The notes under the pieces were generated by a model. That model was not told where the DNA came from and made no database searches. It was given only the letters and a program-made list of their open reading frames with translations. From positions 1,984,001 through 2,048,000 of the forward strand of contig NZ_AP024646.1 in NCBI RefSeq assembly GCF_019977235.1: 64,000 bases of DNA. Reading direction: 5' to 3'. This stretch comes from Arthrobacter sp. StoSoilB5. Its GTDB lineage: Bacteria; Actinomycetota; Actinomycetes; Actinomycetales; Micrococcaceae. Positions 34,511 to 45,187 of this stretch are shown one piece after another. How positions within the stretch are numbered: position 1 is the first letter of the stretch; each line of letters begins with the position of its first letter. The position numbers were made by a program, and so were the translations under genes.

Positions 34511-35329
34511 GTGACCGTTCTTGACGACATCATCGTCGGCGTCAAGGAGGACATGGAAGCCCGTCGCCGGCTTGTTTCCCTCGTTGAGCTGAAGGATCGC
34601 GTTGCGGGCGCAACGCCCGCACGCGATGCATGGTCTGCTCTTGGAGGCCCGTCCTCGAGCCGCGACGATCTTAAGGTCATCGCCGAAATCAAGCGCCGTA
34701 GCCCCTCCAAAGGCGACCTCGCCCCTATCGACGATCCCGCCTCGCTGGCGGTGCAGTACGCACATGGCGGAGCTTCCGTCATCAGCGTCCTTACCGAAAA
34801 GCGACGTTTCGGGGGATCGCTGGCCGATCTCGATGCCGTCCGTGCCGCCGTCGATATTCCCTTGCTGCGCAAGGACTTCACGGTGGACGAGTACCAGATC
34901 TGGGAAGCCCGCGCCCATGGTGCGGACCTCATCCTGCTGATCGTTGCAGCCCTGTCCGACTCGGAGCTTGCTGACTTCAGCGCCCTGAGCCACGAGCTTG
35001 GCATGAACGTGCTGGTGGAAACGCACACCGAAGACGAAATTGAGCGCGCCGTCGCGGCGCAGGCCAAGATCATCGGCATCAACGTTCGCAACCTGAAGAC
35101 GCTCGACGTCGACCGTTCAGTTTTCGGTTCGCTGGCCGGTTTGATTCCCGCTGAGTCAGTAATTGTGGCGGAGTCCGGCGTACGGACGGCTGAGGACGTC
35201 ACGCACTATGCCGCGAGCGGCGCTAATGCCATTTTGGTGGGCGAGGCGCTGGTCAGCGACGCGACACCGCGCGAACGCATCACCGAATTCAAGGCAGCTG
35301 GAGCTGCCGCCATCGCCGTCAGGAACTGA
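34511..35329 (+). CDS. trpC: Indole-3-glycerol phosphate synthase
   Basis: 272 residues from GTG 34511 (two bases after the previous stop). TIM-barrel active-site text: VIAEIKRRSPSKGDLAP, ISVLTEKRRFGGSLADL, PLLRKDFTVDEYQIWEARAH, GINVRNLKTLDVD and VAESGVRTAEDV. It closes the indole ring in tryptophan synthesis. The ribosome site is weak, so translation probably depends on coupling to the upstream small gene. Confidence 0.95.
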   Translation: MTVLDDIIVGVKEDMEARRRLVSLVELKDRVAGATPARDAWSALGGPSSSRDDLKVIAEIKRRSPSKGDLAPIDDPASLAVQYAHGGASVISVLTEKRRFGGSLADLDAVRAAVDIPLLRKDFTVDEYQIWEARAHGADLILLIVAALSDSELADFSALSHELGMNVLVETHTEDEIERAVAAQAKIIGINVRNLKTLDVDRSVFGSLAGLIPAESVIVAESGVRTAEDVTHYAASGANAILVGEALVSDATPRERITEFKAAGAAAIAVRN

Positions 35330-35358
35330 GGCAGTACCTGAAGCAAGGCGACAGCCAT

Positions 35359-35392
35359 AAGGCAGCCCCGGGCATGTGCCTGCGGCTGCTTT
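35359..35392 (+). terminator. Hairpin between trpC and trpB
   Basis: AAGGCAGCC (35359-35367) pairs with GGCTGCTTT (35384-35392) with one mismatch and a GC-rich loop, in the 114-base trpC-trpB gap. It could partially terminate or process the message. Confidence 0.35.
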
Positions 35393-35443
35393 GTGGCACG
35401 TGGAACTACCCAATGAACTAACTGGAACAGGACGGTGAGACTG

Positions 35444-36820
35444 ATGGTGGACGCGCCAACAGCCAGCTCGGAAGAGAATGCGGCCGACGCATTCCTGCAA
35501 GGCGGCGTTTCGCTGCGCAACGCACCCGGGCCGTACTTCGGTAACTACGGCGGCCGTTGGATGCCCGAGTCACTCATTGCCGCCCTCGACGAAGTCCAGG
35601 ACACGTTCGAGAAAGCCAAGGCCGACCCCGACTTCCTGGCGGAGTTGAAGGACCTCAACAAGAACTACTCCGGGCGTCCGTCGCTGCTCACCGAGGCCAA
35701 GCGGTTCTCCAAGCACGCCGGTGGCGCCAGGATTTTCCTCAAGCGTGAGGACCTGAACCACACTGGCTCACACAAGATCAATAACGTCCTGGGCCAAGCG
35801 CTCCTTGCCAAGCGCATGGGCAAGACCCGCGTCATCGCGGAAACCGGCGCCGGCCAGCACGGCGTCGCCAGTGCCACGGCAGCTGCCCTCCTTGGCCTCG
35901 AGTGCGTCGTCTACATGGGCGCGGAAGACTGCCGCCGCCAGGCGTTGAACGTTGCCCGCATGCAACTGCTCGGCGCCACTGTGGTTCCCGTGACCAACGG
36001 TTCGCAGACCCTCAAGGACGCCATCAATGATGCCTTGCGCGATTGGGTTTCCAACGTGGACAACACCCACTATCTGCTGGGTACCGCTGCCGGAGCCCAC
36101 CCGTTCCCGGCCATGGTCCGCTTCTTCCACGAAGTGATTGGTGAGGAAGCCCGCGCCCAGATCCTGGAGCAGACCGGCAAGCTGCCCGACGCCATCTGTG
36201 CCTGCATTGGTGGTGGCTCCAATGCCATCGGCCTGTTCCACAGTTTCCTGGACGACGCATCGGTGAAGATCTATGGCTTCGAGGCAGGCGGCGAAGGCGT
36301 GGAGACCGGGCGTCACGCTGCAGCAATCTCCCTGGGACGTCCTGGTGTGCTGCATGGTGCACGTTCCTACCTGATGCAGGACGAAGACGGCCAGACGATC
36401 GAATCCCACTCGATCTCCGCCGGACTGGACTACCCTAGTGTGGGACCCGAGCACTCTTACCTCGCGGACATCGGACGCGTGACGTACGAGCCCATAACCG
36501 ACACCGAAGCCATGGATGCCTTCAGTCTCCTGTGCCGGACCGAGGGCATCATTCCCGCCATCGAGTCCTCGCACGCGCTTGCCGGTGCCATCAAGGTGGG
36601 CAAGCGCCTCACCGAGGGCAAAGAGGACCCATCGGAGATCTCCGTGATTGTGAACCTGTCAGGGCGTGGTGACAAGGACGTGGAAACCGCCGCCGCATGG
36701 TTCAACATGCTGGACGAAGAAGGTCACGTCAGGGGCACAACCCTGTCTACCCGCAAGCCCAAAGGTCCTGCAGAGCGCACCTCCGAAGCAGCCGTGGACG
36801 TAAACGAGGACCAGAACTGA
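35444..36820 (+). CDS. trpB: Tryptophan synthase beta chain
   Basis: 458 residues if started at ATG 35444, which has AGGA eleven bases upstream; GTG 35435 is in frame but too close to it. PLP-binding lysine region: [20 protein letters not shown], followed by [20 protein letters not shown]. Later come [14 protein letters not shown] for cofactor phosphate and [16 protein letters not shown]. It joins indole and serine to tryptophan in a complex with TrpA. A ~30-residue variable N-terminus and ~25-residue polar C-terminus flank the domain. The stop overlaps the trpA start (TGATG). Confidence 0.95.
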   Translation: MVDAPTASSEENAADAFLQGGVSLRNAPGPYFGNYGGRWMPESLIAALDEVQDTFEKAKADPDFLAELKDLNKNYSGRPSLLTEAKRFSKHAGGARIFLKREDLNHTGSHKINNVLGQALLAKRMGKTRVIAETGAGQHGVASATAAALLGLECVVYMGAEDCRRQALNVARMQLLGATVVPVTNGSQTLKDAINDALRDWVSNVDNTHYLLGTAAGAHPFPAMVRFFHEVIGEEARAQILEQTGKLPDAICACIGGGSNAIGLFHSFLDDASVKIYGFEAGGEGVETGRHAAAISLGRPGVLHGARSYLMQDEDGQTIESHSISAGLDYPSVGPEHSYLADIGRVTYEPITDTEAMDAFSLLCRTEGIIPAIESSHALAGAIKVGKRLTEGKEDPSEISVIVNLSGRGDKDVETAAAWFNMLDEEGHVRGTTLSTRKPKGPAERTSEAAVDVNEDQN

Positions 36821-37632
36821 TGACTGAACAATTTGCCAGCAAGTCCGCTGCCGCCATTGACCGTGCCAAGGCCGAGGGCCGGGCCGCACTTGTCGGATAT
36901 CTTCCGGCGGGCTACCCCACGGTCCAGGACAGCATTGAGGCCGGTATTGCCCTGGCACGCAATGGTGCAGACCTCATCGAGATCGGTATTCCCTACTCCG
37001 ATCCCGTGATGGACGGACCTGTGATCCAGGCTGCTACCACCGAAGCGATCAGCAACGGTTTCCGCGTGGCCAACGTCTTCGACGTCGTTGCGGGGATCAC
37101 TGCCGCTACTGACGCCGCCGTGCTGGTCATGACCTACTGGAACCCGGTCATGCGCATGGGCGTCGATGAGTTCTCCCGCCGCCTGGCCGAATCCGGGGGA
37201 GCGGGCCTCATTACTCCGGACCTCATTCCGGATGAGGCCAGCGAATGGTTCGAGGCCTCGGACAAGTATGGACTGGACAGGGTCTTCCTGGTGGCACCGT
37301 CGTCCACGCCCGAGCGTCTGGACATGACCGTCAAGGCCAGCCGTGGCTTTGTGTATGCCGTCTCGATCATGGGCGTGACTGGTACACGCCAGTCCGTCAG
37401 CAGCACGGCTGAAGACGTCGTGGCACGCGCCCACGCTGCGGGCGCTGAACGGGTCTGTGTTGGCCTTGGTGTGTCAAACCCGGATCATGTCCGCGAGATA
37501 GCTGCCTACGCGGACGGCGTGATCGTTGGCACCGCGCTGGTAGCGGCCCTCCGCGACGGCGGCGTTGACGCCGTCGGCCAACTCACCAAGAACCTCAGCG
37601 CCGGCTTGGGCCGCGCAGCTGCAGACGTCTAG
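36820..37632 (+). CDS. trpA: Tryptophan synthase alpha chain
   Basis: 270 residues from ATG 36820. Catalytic features: LVGYLPAGYPTVQDS, DLIEIGIPYSDPVMDGPVIQ (active-site E and D), GLITPDLIPDEASEW and GFVYAVSIMGVTGTR. It cleaves indole-3-glycerol phosphate to indole, which is channelled to TrpB. 21 bases before lgt, probably on the same message. Confidence 0.95.
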   Translation: MTEQFASKSAAAIDRAKAEGRAALVGYLPAGYPTVQDSIEAGIALARNGADLIEIGIPYSDPVMDGPVIQAATTEAISNGFRVANVFDVVAGITAATDAAVLVMTYWNPVMRMGVDEFSRRLAESGGAGLITPDLIPDEASEWFEASDKYGLDRVFLVAPSSTPERLDMTVKASRGFVYAVSIMGVTGTRQSVSSTAEDVVARAHAAGAERVCVGLGVSNPDHVREIAAYADGVIVGTALVAALRDGGVDAVGQLTKNLSAGLGRAAADV

Positions 37633-37653
37633 GAAAAGGAAACAGCGAAGCCC

Positions 37654-38808
37654 ATGCAGACCGTCCTCCAGGCAGCGGCAATGGTTCCCCTGAGCATCCC
37701 GAGCCCATCGTGGTCCGGTTTCGACATTCCGCTGCCGTGGGGGACGTTGCGTATCCACGCTTACGCCCTCTGCATCCTGGCGGGCATCATCATCGGCCTG
37801 TGGCTGACGTCCGCCCGGTGGAAGCGCCGTGGAGCCCCGGAGGGCTCTCTCTGGGATATCGCTATTTGGGCGATTCCCTTCGGCATCATCGGTGGACGCC
37901 TTTACCACGTGTTTTCGTCCCCGGATGCCTACTTTGGTCCTGGGTTCGACGGCACAGGTGACCTCTCCCTGATTCCGCAAATACAGCGGGGCGGCCTCGG
38001 TATTTGGGGCGCTGTGCTGCTCGGCGCCGTGGGTGCCTGGATTGGATGCCGTCGGGCGGGCGTCAAGCTCACGGCGTTCCTGGATGCCGCGGCTCCCGGT
38101 TTGCTGCTTGCCCAAGCCATTGGCCGCTGGGGCAACTGGTTCAACCAGGAACTCTTCGGCGCCCCCACAACATTGCCCTGGGGACTCCAAATCGACCCCG
38201 CCAATGCCAACTTCCCGGCGGGCATGCCCGCCGACACACTTTTCCACCCAACGTTCCTTTATGAGTTCCTGTGGAATGTCCTGGGCATCGCCATCATGCT
38301 CCTGCTGGACCGGAAGTTCAACTTCCGACGCGGACGCTTGTTCTGGCTCTACGCGATGTATTACACGCTGGGCCGCGTCTGGATCGAAGCGCTCAGGATT
38401 GATGACGCCGAGCAGATCAGCCTCTTCGGGATCACCACCAGGCTGAATGTGTGGACGAGCATCTTCGTGTTCGTTGTGGCGTTGGCTATCTTCCTTGTTC
38501 TCGGCAGGGGAGGGCGGCCGCAGCCGGATACCCCTTATTTACCGGGCCGGAAACCTGAATCCACGCCGGCCAAAGATGAGGCATCCGTGACGAGCGTCAC
38601 CAGTCATGATGTGGACCCATCTGTCTCGGATAGTGGTTCCCGTGGTAATCTCCCAGATAACCAAAGCGATCCGGGCCACGTTGACGAGCCGCAGGATGCA
38701 GCAGGAGATTCCGCAAAGGACAGCACGTCCAAAGCGGAATCGGAATCTGCTGCGACTGCCGCGAGGAAGGCCCCCGGATCCTCGCTGGAAGTTGACGACA
38801 CCAAGTAG
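37654..38808 (+). CDS. lgt: Prolipoprotein diacylglyceryl transferase
   Basis: 384 residues. About seven membrane helices, with HAYALCILAGIIIGLWLTSA, GGRLYHVFSSPDAYF and the Lgt signature AIGRWGNWFNQELFGAPTTL. It transfers diacylglycerol from phosphatidylglycerol to the lipobox cysteine of prolipoproteins, such as the substrate-binding protein at 4323. After the last helix (~residue 282) there is a ~100-residue disordered, acidic Ser/Asp-rich tail, longer than in E. coli but common in actinobacteria. It is placed directly after trpA, an arrangement seen in related genera. Confidence 0.94.
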   Translation: MQTVLQAAAMVPLSIPSPSWSGFDIPLPWGTLRIHAYALCILAGIIIGLWLTSARWKRRGAPEGSLWDIAIWAIPFGIIGGRLYHVFSSPDAYFGPGFDGTGDLSLIPQIQRGGLGIWGAVLLGAVGAWIGCRRAGVKLTAFLDAAAPGLLLAQAIGRWGNWFNQELFGAPTTLPWGLQIDPANANFPAGMPADTLFHPTFLYEFLWNVLGIAIMLLLDRKFNFRRGRLFWLYAMYYTLGRVWIEALRIDDAEQISLFGITTRLNVWTSIFVFVVALAIFLVLGRGGRPQPDTPYLPGRKPESTPAKDEASVTSVTSHDVDPSVSDSGSRGNLPDNQSDPGHVDEPQDAAGDSAKDSTSKAESESAATAARKAPGSSLEVDDTK

Positions 38809-39068
38809 TCGCTTCCGGCAAAGGGGCAACAGAGTCACCGCTCGTCGGGCCCAGTCCACAGCGTCGTGGCACCCCGGAAACCGGATCGCAGCATACCGAT
38901 GTTCACTGGTCAAGCCGGGGCCAGTGGTCTGCGTAACTGTTAGTTGCGCATGATTGGCTGGCCTACAATTCCAATAACTAGCGCTTTGTTGTGCCCATCA
39001 CAAGGGCATGCAAGGTGGGGCCAACGTTGTCCCTTCCATACGCACGATCACGAGGAAGGACGTCTCCC
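38809..39068 (+). promoter_or_regulatory. Upstream region of gltB with possible promoter
   Basis: No gene. A possible -10 hexamer TACAAT at 38964-38969, with TTAGTT ~18 bases before it, could start transcription ~90 bases upstream of gltB. The GGAAGGACGT at about 39053 provides the ribosome site. Other regulatory sequence was not identified. Confidence 0.3.
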
Positions 39069-42000
39069 ATGACCCATCTTCATAACCCCGGTTGGTCCGA
39101 AAATATCGAACCGCAGGGTGCCATGTCTCCGTTCAAGCGCTTTGCCGCGCTTCCGGAGGCCCGGGGTCTTTACAACCCGGACAAGGAGAAGGACGCCTGC
39201 GGCCTGGCAATCATTGCCACGCTCCGCGGGGAACCGGGATACGACATCGTGGAAGCGGCTCTGACTGCCCTCCGCAATCTCGAACACCGCGGCGCCGTGG
39301 GCGCCGATGAAGGTACTGGCGACGGCGCGGGCCTGCTCATGCAGGTTCCGGACGAGTTCTTCAGGGCCGTCACAGAATTCGAACTGCCCGCTCCCGGCCA
39401 GTACGTGGTGGGCACCGCTTTCCTTCCTGCTGAATCGCGCGAAGCAGCCACTGCCAAAGCCGGTATCGAAGCCCTGGCAGCGGATGAGGGCCTCACGGTC
39501 CTTGGCTGGCGTGAAGTTCCCGTGGTCGCAGACCTCGTGGGCGCCATGGCACGGGCATGTATGCCGTACTTCTCGCAGCCCTTCTTTGCATCCGCCACCG
39601 GTGAGCAGCTTGAGCGCAACGAACTCGACTCCCGCGCCTGGCGAATCCGCAAGCGCGCCCAGAACAAGTACGGCGTGTACTTCCCGTCGTTGTCCTCGCG
39701 CACCATTGTCTACAAGGGCATGCTGACGACGGCCCAGTTGGAGCCGTTCTACCCGGACCTTTCGGACAAGCGCTTCAAGACCAAGCTTGCCATTGTCCAC
39801 TCACGCTTTTCCACGAATACGTTCCCGTCGTGGCCCTTGGCACAGCCGTTCCGCACCATCGCCCACAACGGTGAAATCAACACGGTCAAGGGAAACCGCA
39901 ACTGGATGCGCGCACGCCAGTCGCAGCTGGCCAGCCCGCTCTTGGGTGACACGCCTGAAGAGCTGTATCCGATCTGCACCCCGGGTGCCTCGGACTCAGC
40001 CTCGTTCGACGAAGTAGCTGAGCTCCTTTGGCTCTCCGGCCGCCCGATCACGCACTCGATCATGATGATGATCCCCGAAGCGTGGGAGAACCACGCCACC
40101 ATGGATCCGGCACGCCGCGCCTTCTACGAATACCACTCGCTGCTCATGGAGCCGTGGGATGGTCCCGCCGCTGTCTCCTTCACTGACGGCAACCTCGTCG
40201 GTGCAACGCTTGACCGTAATGGCCTGCGCCCCGGACGTTACTGGATCACTGAAGACGGCCTGATCGTTTTCGCCTCTGAAGTGGGCGTCATCGAGGTTGA
40301 GCCGTCCAACGTGGTCAAGAAGGGTCGCGTCGCCCCGGGCAAGATGTTCCTGGTGGACACCGAAGCAGGCCGCATCATCGACGACGCCGAGGTCAAGGCC
40401 GAGGTCGCTGCAGCCAACCCGTGGGCCGAGTGGCTCAAGGACAACCTGATCGACATCAACGAGCTCCCCGAGCGCGAGCACGTCCGCCACACCGCTGCAT
40501 CGGTGAACATCCGCCAGCGGACCTTCGGTTACACCACGGAAGAACTGAAGATCCTGCTCGGCCCCATGGCCCGTACGGGGGCCGAGCCCCTGGGCGCCAT
40601 GGGCTCGGATACACCGGTCGCCGTGCTGTCCAAGCGCCCGCGCTTGCTGTTCGACTACTTCGTGCAGTCCTTCGCCCAGGTCACCAACCCGCCGCTGGAC
40701 GCCATCCGCGAAGAACTGGTGACGTCACTGAAGTGTGCCATCGGCCCCAACGGCAATCTTTTGGATGGTAAGCAGGTCCGCCAGCCGCAGATCTCCCTGC
40801 CGTTCCCCGTGATCAACAACGATCAACTCGCCAAGATCTCGAACATCGAGAACGCCGACGGCGACCGCATCGCCATGAAGGTACGAGGCCTCTACCGCCC
40901 TGAGGGTGGGGAAGCGGCTCTGCGTGCCCGCCTGACAGAGATCTGCGAGCAGGTTTCGGGCGCGATCAACCGCGGCGTGCAGTACGTTGTGCTGTCCGAC
41001 CGCGACTCGAACGCGCAATGGGCACCTATCCCGTCGCTGCTGCTGGTCAGCGCTGTCCACCACCATCTGCTCCGCAGTGCCAACCGCACCAAGACGGCAC
41101 TCGTGGTTGAGGCCGGCGACGTCCGGGAGACGCACCACGTCGCCGTGCTGATTGGCTACGGCGCATCGGCCGTCAACCCGTACCTCGCCATGGAATCCGT
41201 TGAACAGCTGATCTCCAACGGCGACGTCGAGGGCGTAACTCCGGAAGACGGCGTTTACAACCTCATCAAGGGACTCGGCAAGGGTGTCCTGAAGATCATG
41301 TCCAAGATGGGCATCTCCACGGTTGCTTCCTACACCGGCGCCCAGACCTTTGAGGCACTGGGCCTGTCGCAGGAACTTGTGGACGAGTTCTTCTCAGGTA
41401 CGCACTCCCAATTGGGTGGCGTGGGCCTGGACGTTATTGCGGCGGAAGTTTCCGCCCGGCACCAGATGGCATACCCCGAGGGCGGCATCGAGCACCCGCA
41501 CCGTCCGCTCCTGGGTGGCGGCGAGTACCAGTGGCGCCGTGACGGTGAACCACACCTCTTCAACCCGGAGACTGTGTTCCGCCTGCAGCACGCCACCCGT
41601 GAGCGTCGTTACGACATCTTCAAGGCCTACACCAAGGGCGTTGACGATCAGTCCGAGAACTTGATGACCCTCCGCGGCTTGCTCAAGTTCAAGGGTGACG
41701 TCCGTCCGGCCGTGCCGCTTGAGGAAGTGGAGCCCGTTTCCAGCATCGTCAAGCGTTTCTCCACTGGCGCCATGAGCTACGGCTCCATCTCCAAGGAAGC
41801 CCACGAGACACTCGCTATCGCCATGAACCGTTTGGGCGCCAAGTCCAATACGGGTGAAGGTGGCGAGGACGTTGACCGCCTGCTGGATCCGGAGCGCCGC
41901 TCTGCCATCAAGCAGATCGCTTCGGGCCGCTTCGGTGTCACCAGCTTGTACCTGACCAACGCGGACGACATCCAAATCAAGATGGCCCAGGGCGCCAAGC

Positions 42001-43682
42001 CCGGCGAGGGCGGCCAGCTGATGGCCCAGAAGGTCTACCCCTGGGTAGCCCGGACCCGCCACTCCACGCCTGGCGTCGGACTCATTTCCCCGCCCCCGCA
42101 CCACGACATCTACTCGATCGAAGACCTCGCGCAGCTCATCTACGATGCCAAGCGCGCCAACCCTTCGGCCCGTGTACACGTCAAGCTGGTTTCGGAAGTC
42201 GGGATCGGAACTGTGGCCTCCGGCGTGACCAAGGCGAAGGCCGACGTCGTGCTTGTTTCGGGTCACGACGGCGGTACCGGCGCCTCGCCGCTGAACTCGC
42301 TGAAGCATGCCGGTGTGCCGTGGGAACTTGGCCTGGCCGAGACCCAGCAGACCCTCATGCTCAACGGACTCCGCGATCGCGTTGTTGTCCAGGTTGACGG
42401 CCAGCTCAAGACCGGCCGTGACGTCGTCATTGCCGCCCTGCTGGGTGGCGAAGAGTTTGGTTTCGCAACGGCTCCGCTGGTGGTCTCGGGCTGCATCATG
42501 ATGCGCGTCTGCCACCTGGACACCTGCCCCGTTGGTGTTGCCACCCAGAACCCGGAACTGCGGTCACGGTTCAATGGCAAGCCGGAGTTCGTGGTCAACT
42601 TCTTCGAGTTCCTCGCAGAAGAAGTCCGCGAAATCCTGGCCGAGCTTGGTTTCCGCAGCCTCGAAGAGGCGATCGGCCACGCTGAGGTACTGGACACTCG
42701 TGAAGCGATCGATCACTGGAAGGCTGAAGGCCTGGACCTGGACCCGATCCTGCACGGTCTTGAGTTTGACGACGACGTGCCGCTGCGCAACATGACCACC
42801 CAGAACCACGAGTTGGACAAGCACTTCGACCAGCGGCTCATCACTATGGCTGCCGAAGCACTCAGCGACCGCATGCCCGTCAAGATCACCCTGGACGTCA
42901 TCAACACGGACCGCTCCGTGGGGACGATGCTAGGCCACGTGGTGACCAAGACGTTCGGTACCGATGTGCTGGCGACGGACACCATCGACATCACGCTCAA
43001 TGGCACCGCTGGCCAGTCGCTTGGCGCTTTCCTGCCTGCCGGCATCACGCTGCGCATGTACGGCGACTCCAATGACTACGTGGGCAAGGGCCTCTCCGGT
43101 GGGCGCATCATCGTCCGCCCGGACCGCACCAATGTGTTCCAGGCAGAACGCAACGTCATTGCCGGCAACGTCATCGGCTATGGCGCAACGAGCGGAGAGA
43201 TGTTCCTGCGCGGCCAGGTCGGCGAACGCTTCCTGGTCCGTAACTCAGGCGCAACCGCCGTCGTCGAAGGTATTGGCGATCACGGGTGCGAGTACATGAC
43301 CGGTGGCCAAACGCTGATCATCGGACGTACCGGCCGCAACTTCGGTGCCGGCATGTCCGGTGGTACTGCCTACGTGCTGGACCTGCAGCATGAGCGCGTC
43401 AACAAGGATGCGCTGGATTCCGGCGAACTCCAGCTCCTTGAATTGGACGCAGAGGACCGCGACATCGTCCACGGCCTGCTCACCAAGCACGTTGAGGAAA
43501 CCGATTCCGTCCTGGCCGGCCGTCTGCTCGAGAACTTCGACGACACCGCCGCCCGCATCACCAAAGTACTGCCGCGCGACTACGCTGCAGTCCTGCAAAC
43601 CCGTCTCGACGCCATCGAAGAGGGCCTTGACCCCGACGGCGAAGAAGTATGGTCTCGAATCCTGGAGGTAACCGGTGGCTGA
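39069..43682 (+). CDS. gltB: Glutamate synthase (NADPH) large chain
   Basis: 1537 residues from ATG 39069 with GGAAGG upstream. Order: short propeptide; class II glutaminase domain beginning at [12 protein letters not shown], where C44 is the expected nucleophile after processing; central domain; FMN/2-oxoglutarate synthase domain ([60 protein letters not shown]); 3Fe-4S cluster cysteines in [15 protein letters not shown]; and the C-terminal GXGXG beta-helix (GGTAYVLDL nearby). It makes two glutamates from glutamine and 2-oxoglutarate. It overlaps gltD by eight bases. Confidence 0.96.
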   Translation: MTHLHNPGWSENIEPQGAMSPFKRFAALPEARGLYNPDKEKDACGLAIIATLRGEPGYDIVEAALTALRNLEHRGAVGADEGTGDGAGLLMQVPDEFFRAVTEFELPAPGQYVVGTAFLPAESREAATAKAGIEALAADEGLTVLGWREVPVVADLVGAMARACMPYFSQPFFASATGEQLERNELDSRAWRIRKRAQNKYGVYFPSLSSRTIVYKGMLTTAQLEPFYPDLSDKRFKTKLAIVHSRFSTNTFPSWPLAQPFRTIAHNGEINTVKGNRNWMRARQSQLASPLLGDTPEELYPICTPGASDSASFDEVAELLWLSGRPITHSIMMMIPEAWENHATMDPARRAFYEYHSLLMEPWDGPAAVSFTDGNLVGATLDRNGLRPGRYWITEDGLIVFASEVGVIEVEPSNVVKKGRVAPGKMFLVDTEAGRIIDDAEVKAEVAAANPWAEWLKDNLIDINELPEREHVRHTAASVNIRQRTFGYTTEELKILLGPMARTGAEPLGAMGSDTPVAVLSKRPRLLFDYFVQSFAQVTNPPLDAIREELVTSLKCAIGPNGNLLDGKQVRQPQISLPFPVINNDQLAKISNIENADGDRIAMKVRGLYRPEGGEAALRARLTEICEQVSGAINRGVQYVVLSDRDSNAQWAPIPSLLLVSAVHHHLLRSANRTKTALVVEAGDVRETHHVAVLIGYGASAVNPYLAMESVEQLISNGDVEGVTPEDGVYNLIKGLGKGVLKIMSKMGISTVASYTGAQTFEALGLSQELVDEFFSGTHSQLGGVGLDVIAAEVSARHQMAYPEGGIEHPHRPLLGGGEYQWRRDGEPHLFNPETVFRLQHATRERRYDIFKAYTKGVDDQSENLMTLRGLLKFKGDVRPAVPLEEVEPVSSIVKRFSTGAMSYGSISKEAHETLAIAMNRLGAKSNTGEGGEDVDRLLDPERRSAIKQIASGRFGVTSLYLTNADDIQIKMAQGAKPGEGGQLMAQKVYPWVARTRHSTPGVGLISPPPHHDIYSIEDLAQLIYDAKRANPSARVHVKLVSEVGIGTVASGVTKAKADVVLVSGHDGGTGASPLNSLKHAGVPWELGLAETQQTLMLNGLRDRVVVQVDGQLKTGRDVVIAALLGGEEFGFATAPLVVSGCIMMRVCHLDTCPVGVATQNPELRSRFNGKPEFVVNFFEFLAEEVREILAELGFRSLEEAIGHAEVLDTREAIDHWKAEGLDLDPILHGLEFDDDVPLRNMTTQNHELDKHFDQRLITMAAEALSDRMPVKITLDVINTDRSVGTMLGHVVTKTFGTDVLATDTIDITLNGTAGQSLGAFLPAGITLRMYGDSNDYVGKGLSGGRIIVRPDRTNVFQAERNVIAGNVIGYGATSGEMFLRGQVGERFLVRNSGATAVVEGIGDHGCEYMTGGQTLIIGRTGRNFGAGMSGGTAYVLDLQHERVNKDALDSGELQLLELDAEDRDIVHGLLTKHVEETDSVLAGRLLENFDDTAARITKVLPRDYAAVLQTRLDAIEEGLDPDGEEVWSRILEVTGG

Positions 43683-45132
43683 TCCACGCGGATTTCTGAA
43701 AGTCCGGCAGCGCGAGACGCAGCCACGCCGTCCCGTTCCGGTCCGCATCATGGACTGGAAGGAAGTGTACGAAGCGCAGGAAAAGGGCGTCCTGAAGAGC
43801 CAGGCCGGGCGCTGCATGGACTGCGGCGTACCGTTCTGCCATCAGGGCTGCCCGCTGGGTAACCTCATTCCTGAATGGAACGACCTCGTGTGGCGGGACA
43901 AGGGCGAGGAGGCGATTGAACGCCTCCACGCCACGAACAACTTCCCGGAGTTCACCGGGCGTCTGTGCCCGGCACCCTGTGAAGCGTCCTGCGTGCTGGG
44001 CATCAACCAGCCTGCCGTGACCATCAAGCAGGTTGAGGTTTCCATCATCGATGAAGCCTTCGACAACGACTGGGTCCACCCCCTTCCGCCGACGCGCCTC
44101 ACAGGCAAGACGGTTGCCGTGGTGGGGTCCGGTCCTGCCGGCCTGGCAGTTGCACAGCAGCTGACGCGCGTTGGTCACACGGTTGCCGTGTACGAGCGTG
44201 ACGACAAGATCGGCGGCCTGCTCCGCTACGGCATCCCCGACTTCAAAATGGAGAAGGAACAGGTTGACCGTCGCCTGGAGCAGATGAAGGCCGAAGGCAC
44301 CCGTTTCCGCACCGGCGTCGCAGTCGGCACGGACGTGACGTGGGAACAGTTGCGCCGGCGTTACGATGCCGTGGTGATCGCTACCGGGGCTACAGTTCCG
44401 CGCGATCTGCCCATTCCGGGCCGTGACCTTGACGGTGTCCACTTCGCCATGGACTACCTGGTTCCTTCCAACCGCGTAGTGGCGGGGGAGAACCCGGAGA
44501 ATCACATCGACGCCCGTGGCAAGCACGTGGTCATCCTTGGCGGTGGCGATACCGGTGCAGACTGCATCGGTACAGCGCACCGTCACCAAGCGGCTTCCGT
44601 TACGACGCTCGCGATCGGCAAGCAGCCGCCTCTTGAGCGTGCAGGTCACCAGCCGTGGCCGACGTTCCCCACGCTCTTCGAGGTCGCCAGCGCCCACGAA
44701 GAAGGCGGCGAGCGTACGTACCTGGCGTCCACCGTGGAGTTTGTTGGCGAGAACGGCAAGCTCACCGGGGTCAAGGTTGCCGAGACGGAGTTCGTGGATG
44801 GCAAGCGCCTCCCGAAGGCCGGCACGGAGCGGATCATTCCCGCTGACCTCGTCTTCCTGAGCCTCGGCTTCACCGGTGCTGAACCGTCCGGTATCACCGA
44901 GCAGGTCAGTGCAGAATTCGACGGTCGGGGCAACGTTGCCCGCGACGGCTACTACATGACGAACACCGAGGGTGTGTTTGTTGCCGGTGATGCCGGACGT
45001 GGCCAGTCCCTGATTGTGTGGGCCATTGCCGAAGGCCGTGCATGCGCGGCAGCAGTGGACAAGTTCCTCATGGGAAGCACGATCCTTCCGGCACCGGTCG
45101 CCCCCACCGACCGGGCAATCGCGGTCTTATAG
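43675..45132 (+). CDS. gltD: Glutamate synthase (NADPH) small chain
   Basis: 485 residues from GTG 43675. The N-terminal Fe-S region has [20 protein letters not shown] and [13 protein letters not shown]. An FAD-binding GxGxxG ([17 protein letters not shown]) and NADPH-binding [19 protein letters not shown] follow, and [20 protein letters not shown] closes the FAD site. It feeds electrons from NADPH to GltB. Translationally coupled to gltB. Confidence 0.96.
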   Translation: MADPRGFLKVRQRETQPRRPVPVRIMDWKEVYEAQEKGVLKSQAGRCMDCGVPFCHQGCPLGNLIPEWNDLVWRDKGEEAIERLHATNNFPEFTGRLCPAPCEASCVLGINQPAVTIKQVEVSIIDEAFDNDWVHPLPPTRLTGKTVAVVGSGPAGLAVAQQLTRVGHTVAVYERDDKIGGLLRYGIPDFKMEKEQVDRRLEQMKAEGTRFRTGVAVGTDVTWEQLRRRYDAVVIATGATVPRDLPIPGRDLDGVHFAMDYLVPSNRVVAGENPENHIDARGKHVVILGGGDTGADCIGTAHRHQAASVTTLAIGKQPPLERAGHQPWPTFPTLFEVASAHEEGGERTYLASTVEFVGENGKLTGVKVAETEFVDGKRLPKAGTERIIPADLVFLSLGFTGAEPSGITEQVSAEFDGRGNVARDGYYMTNTEGVFVAGDAGRGQSLIVWAIAEGRACAAAVDKFLMGSTILPAPVAPTDRAIAVL

Positions 45133-45187
45133 CGCCGGCAGGAATGAACTTTAACTCAATCAGCAGCACACTACTTAGGGTAGGTAT

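Noticed and set aside
41394..42515. Minus-strand open frame of 373 codons inside gltB
   Set aside because: Antisense to a strongly conserved enzyme; no start signal or recognisable domain.
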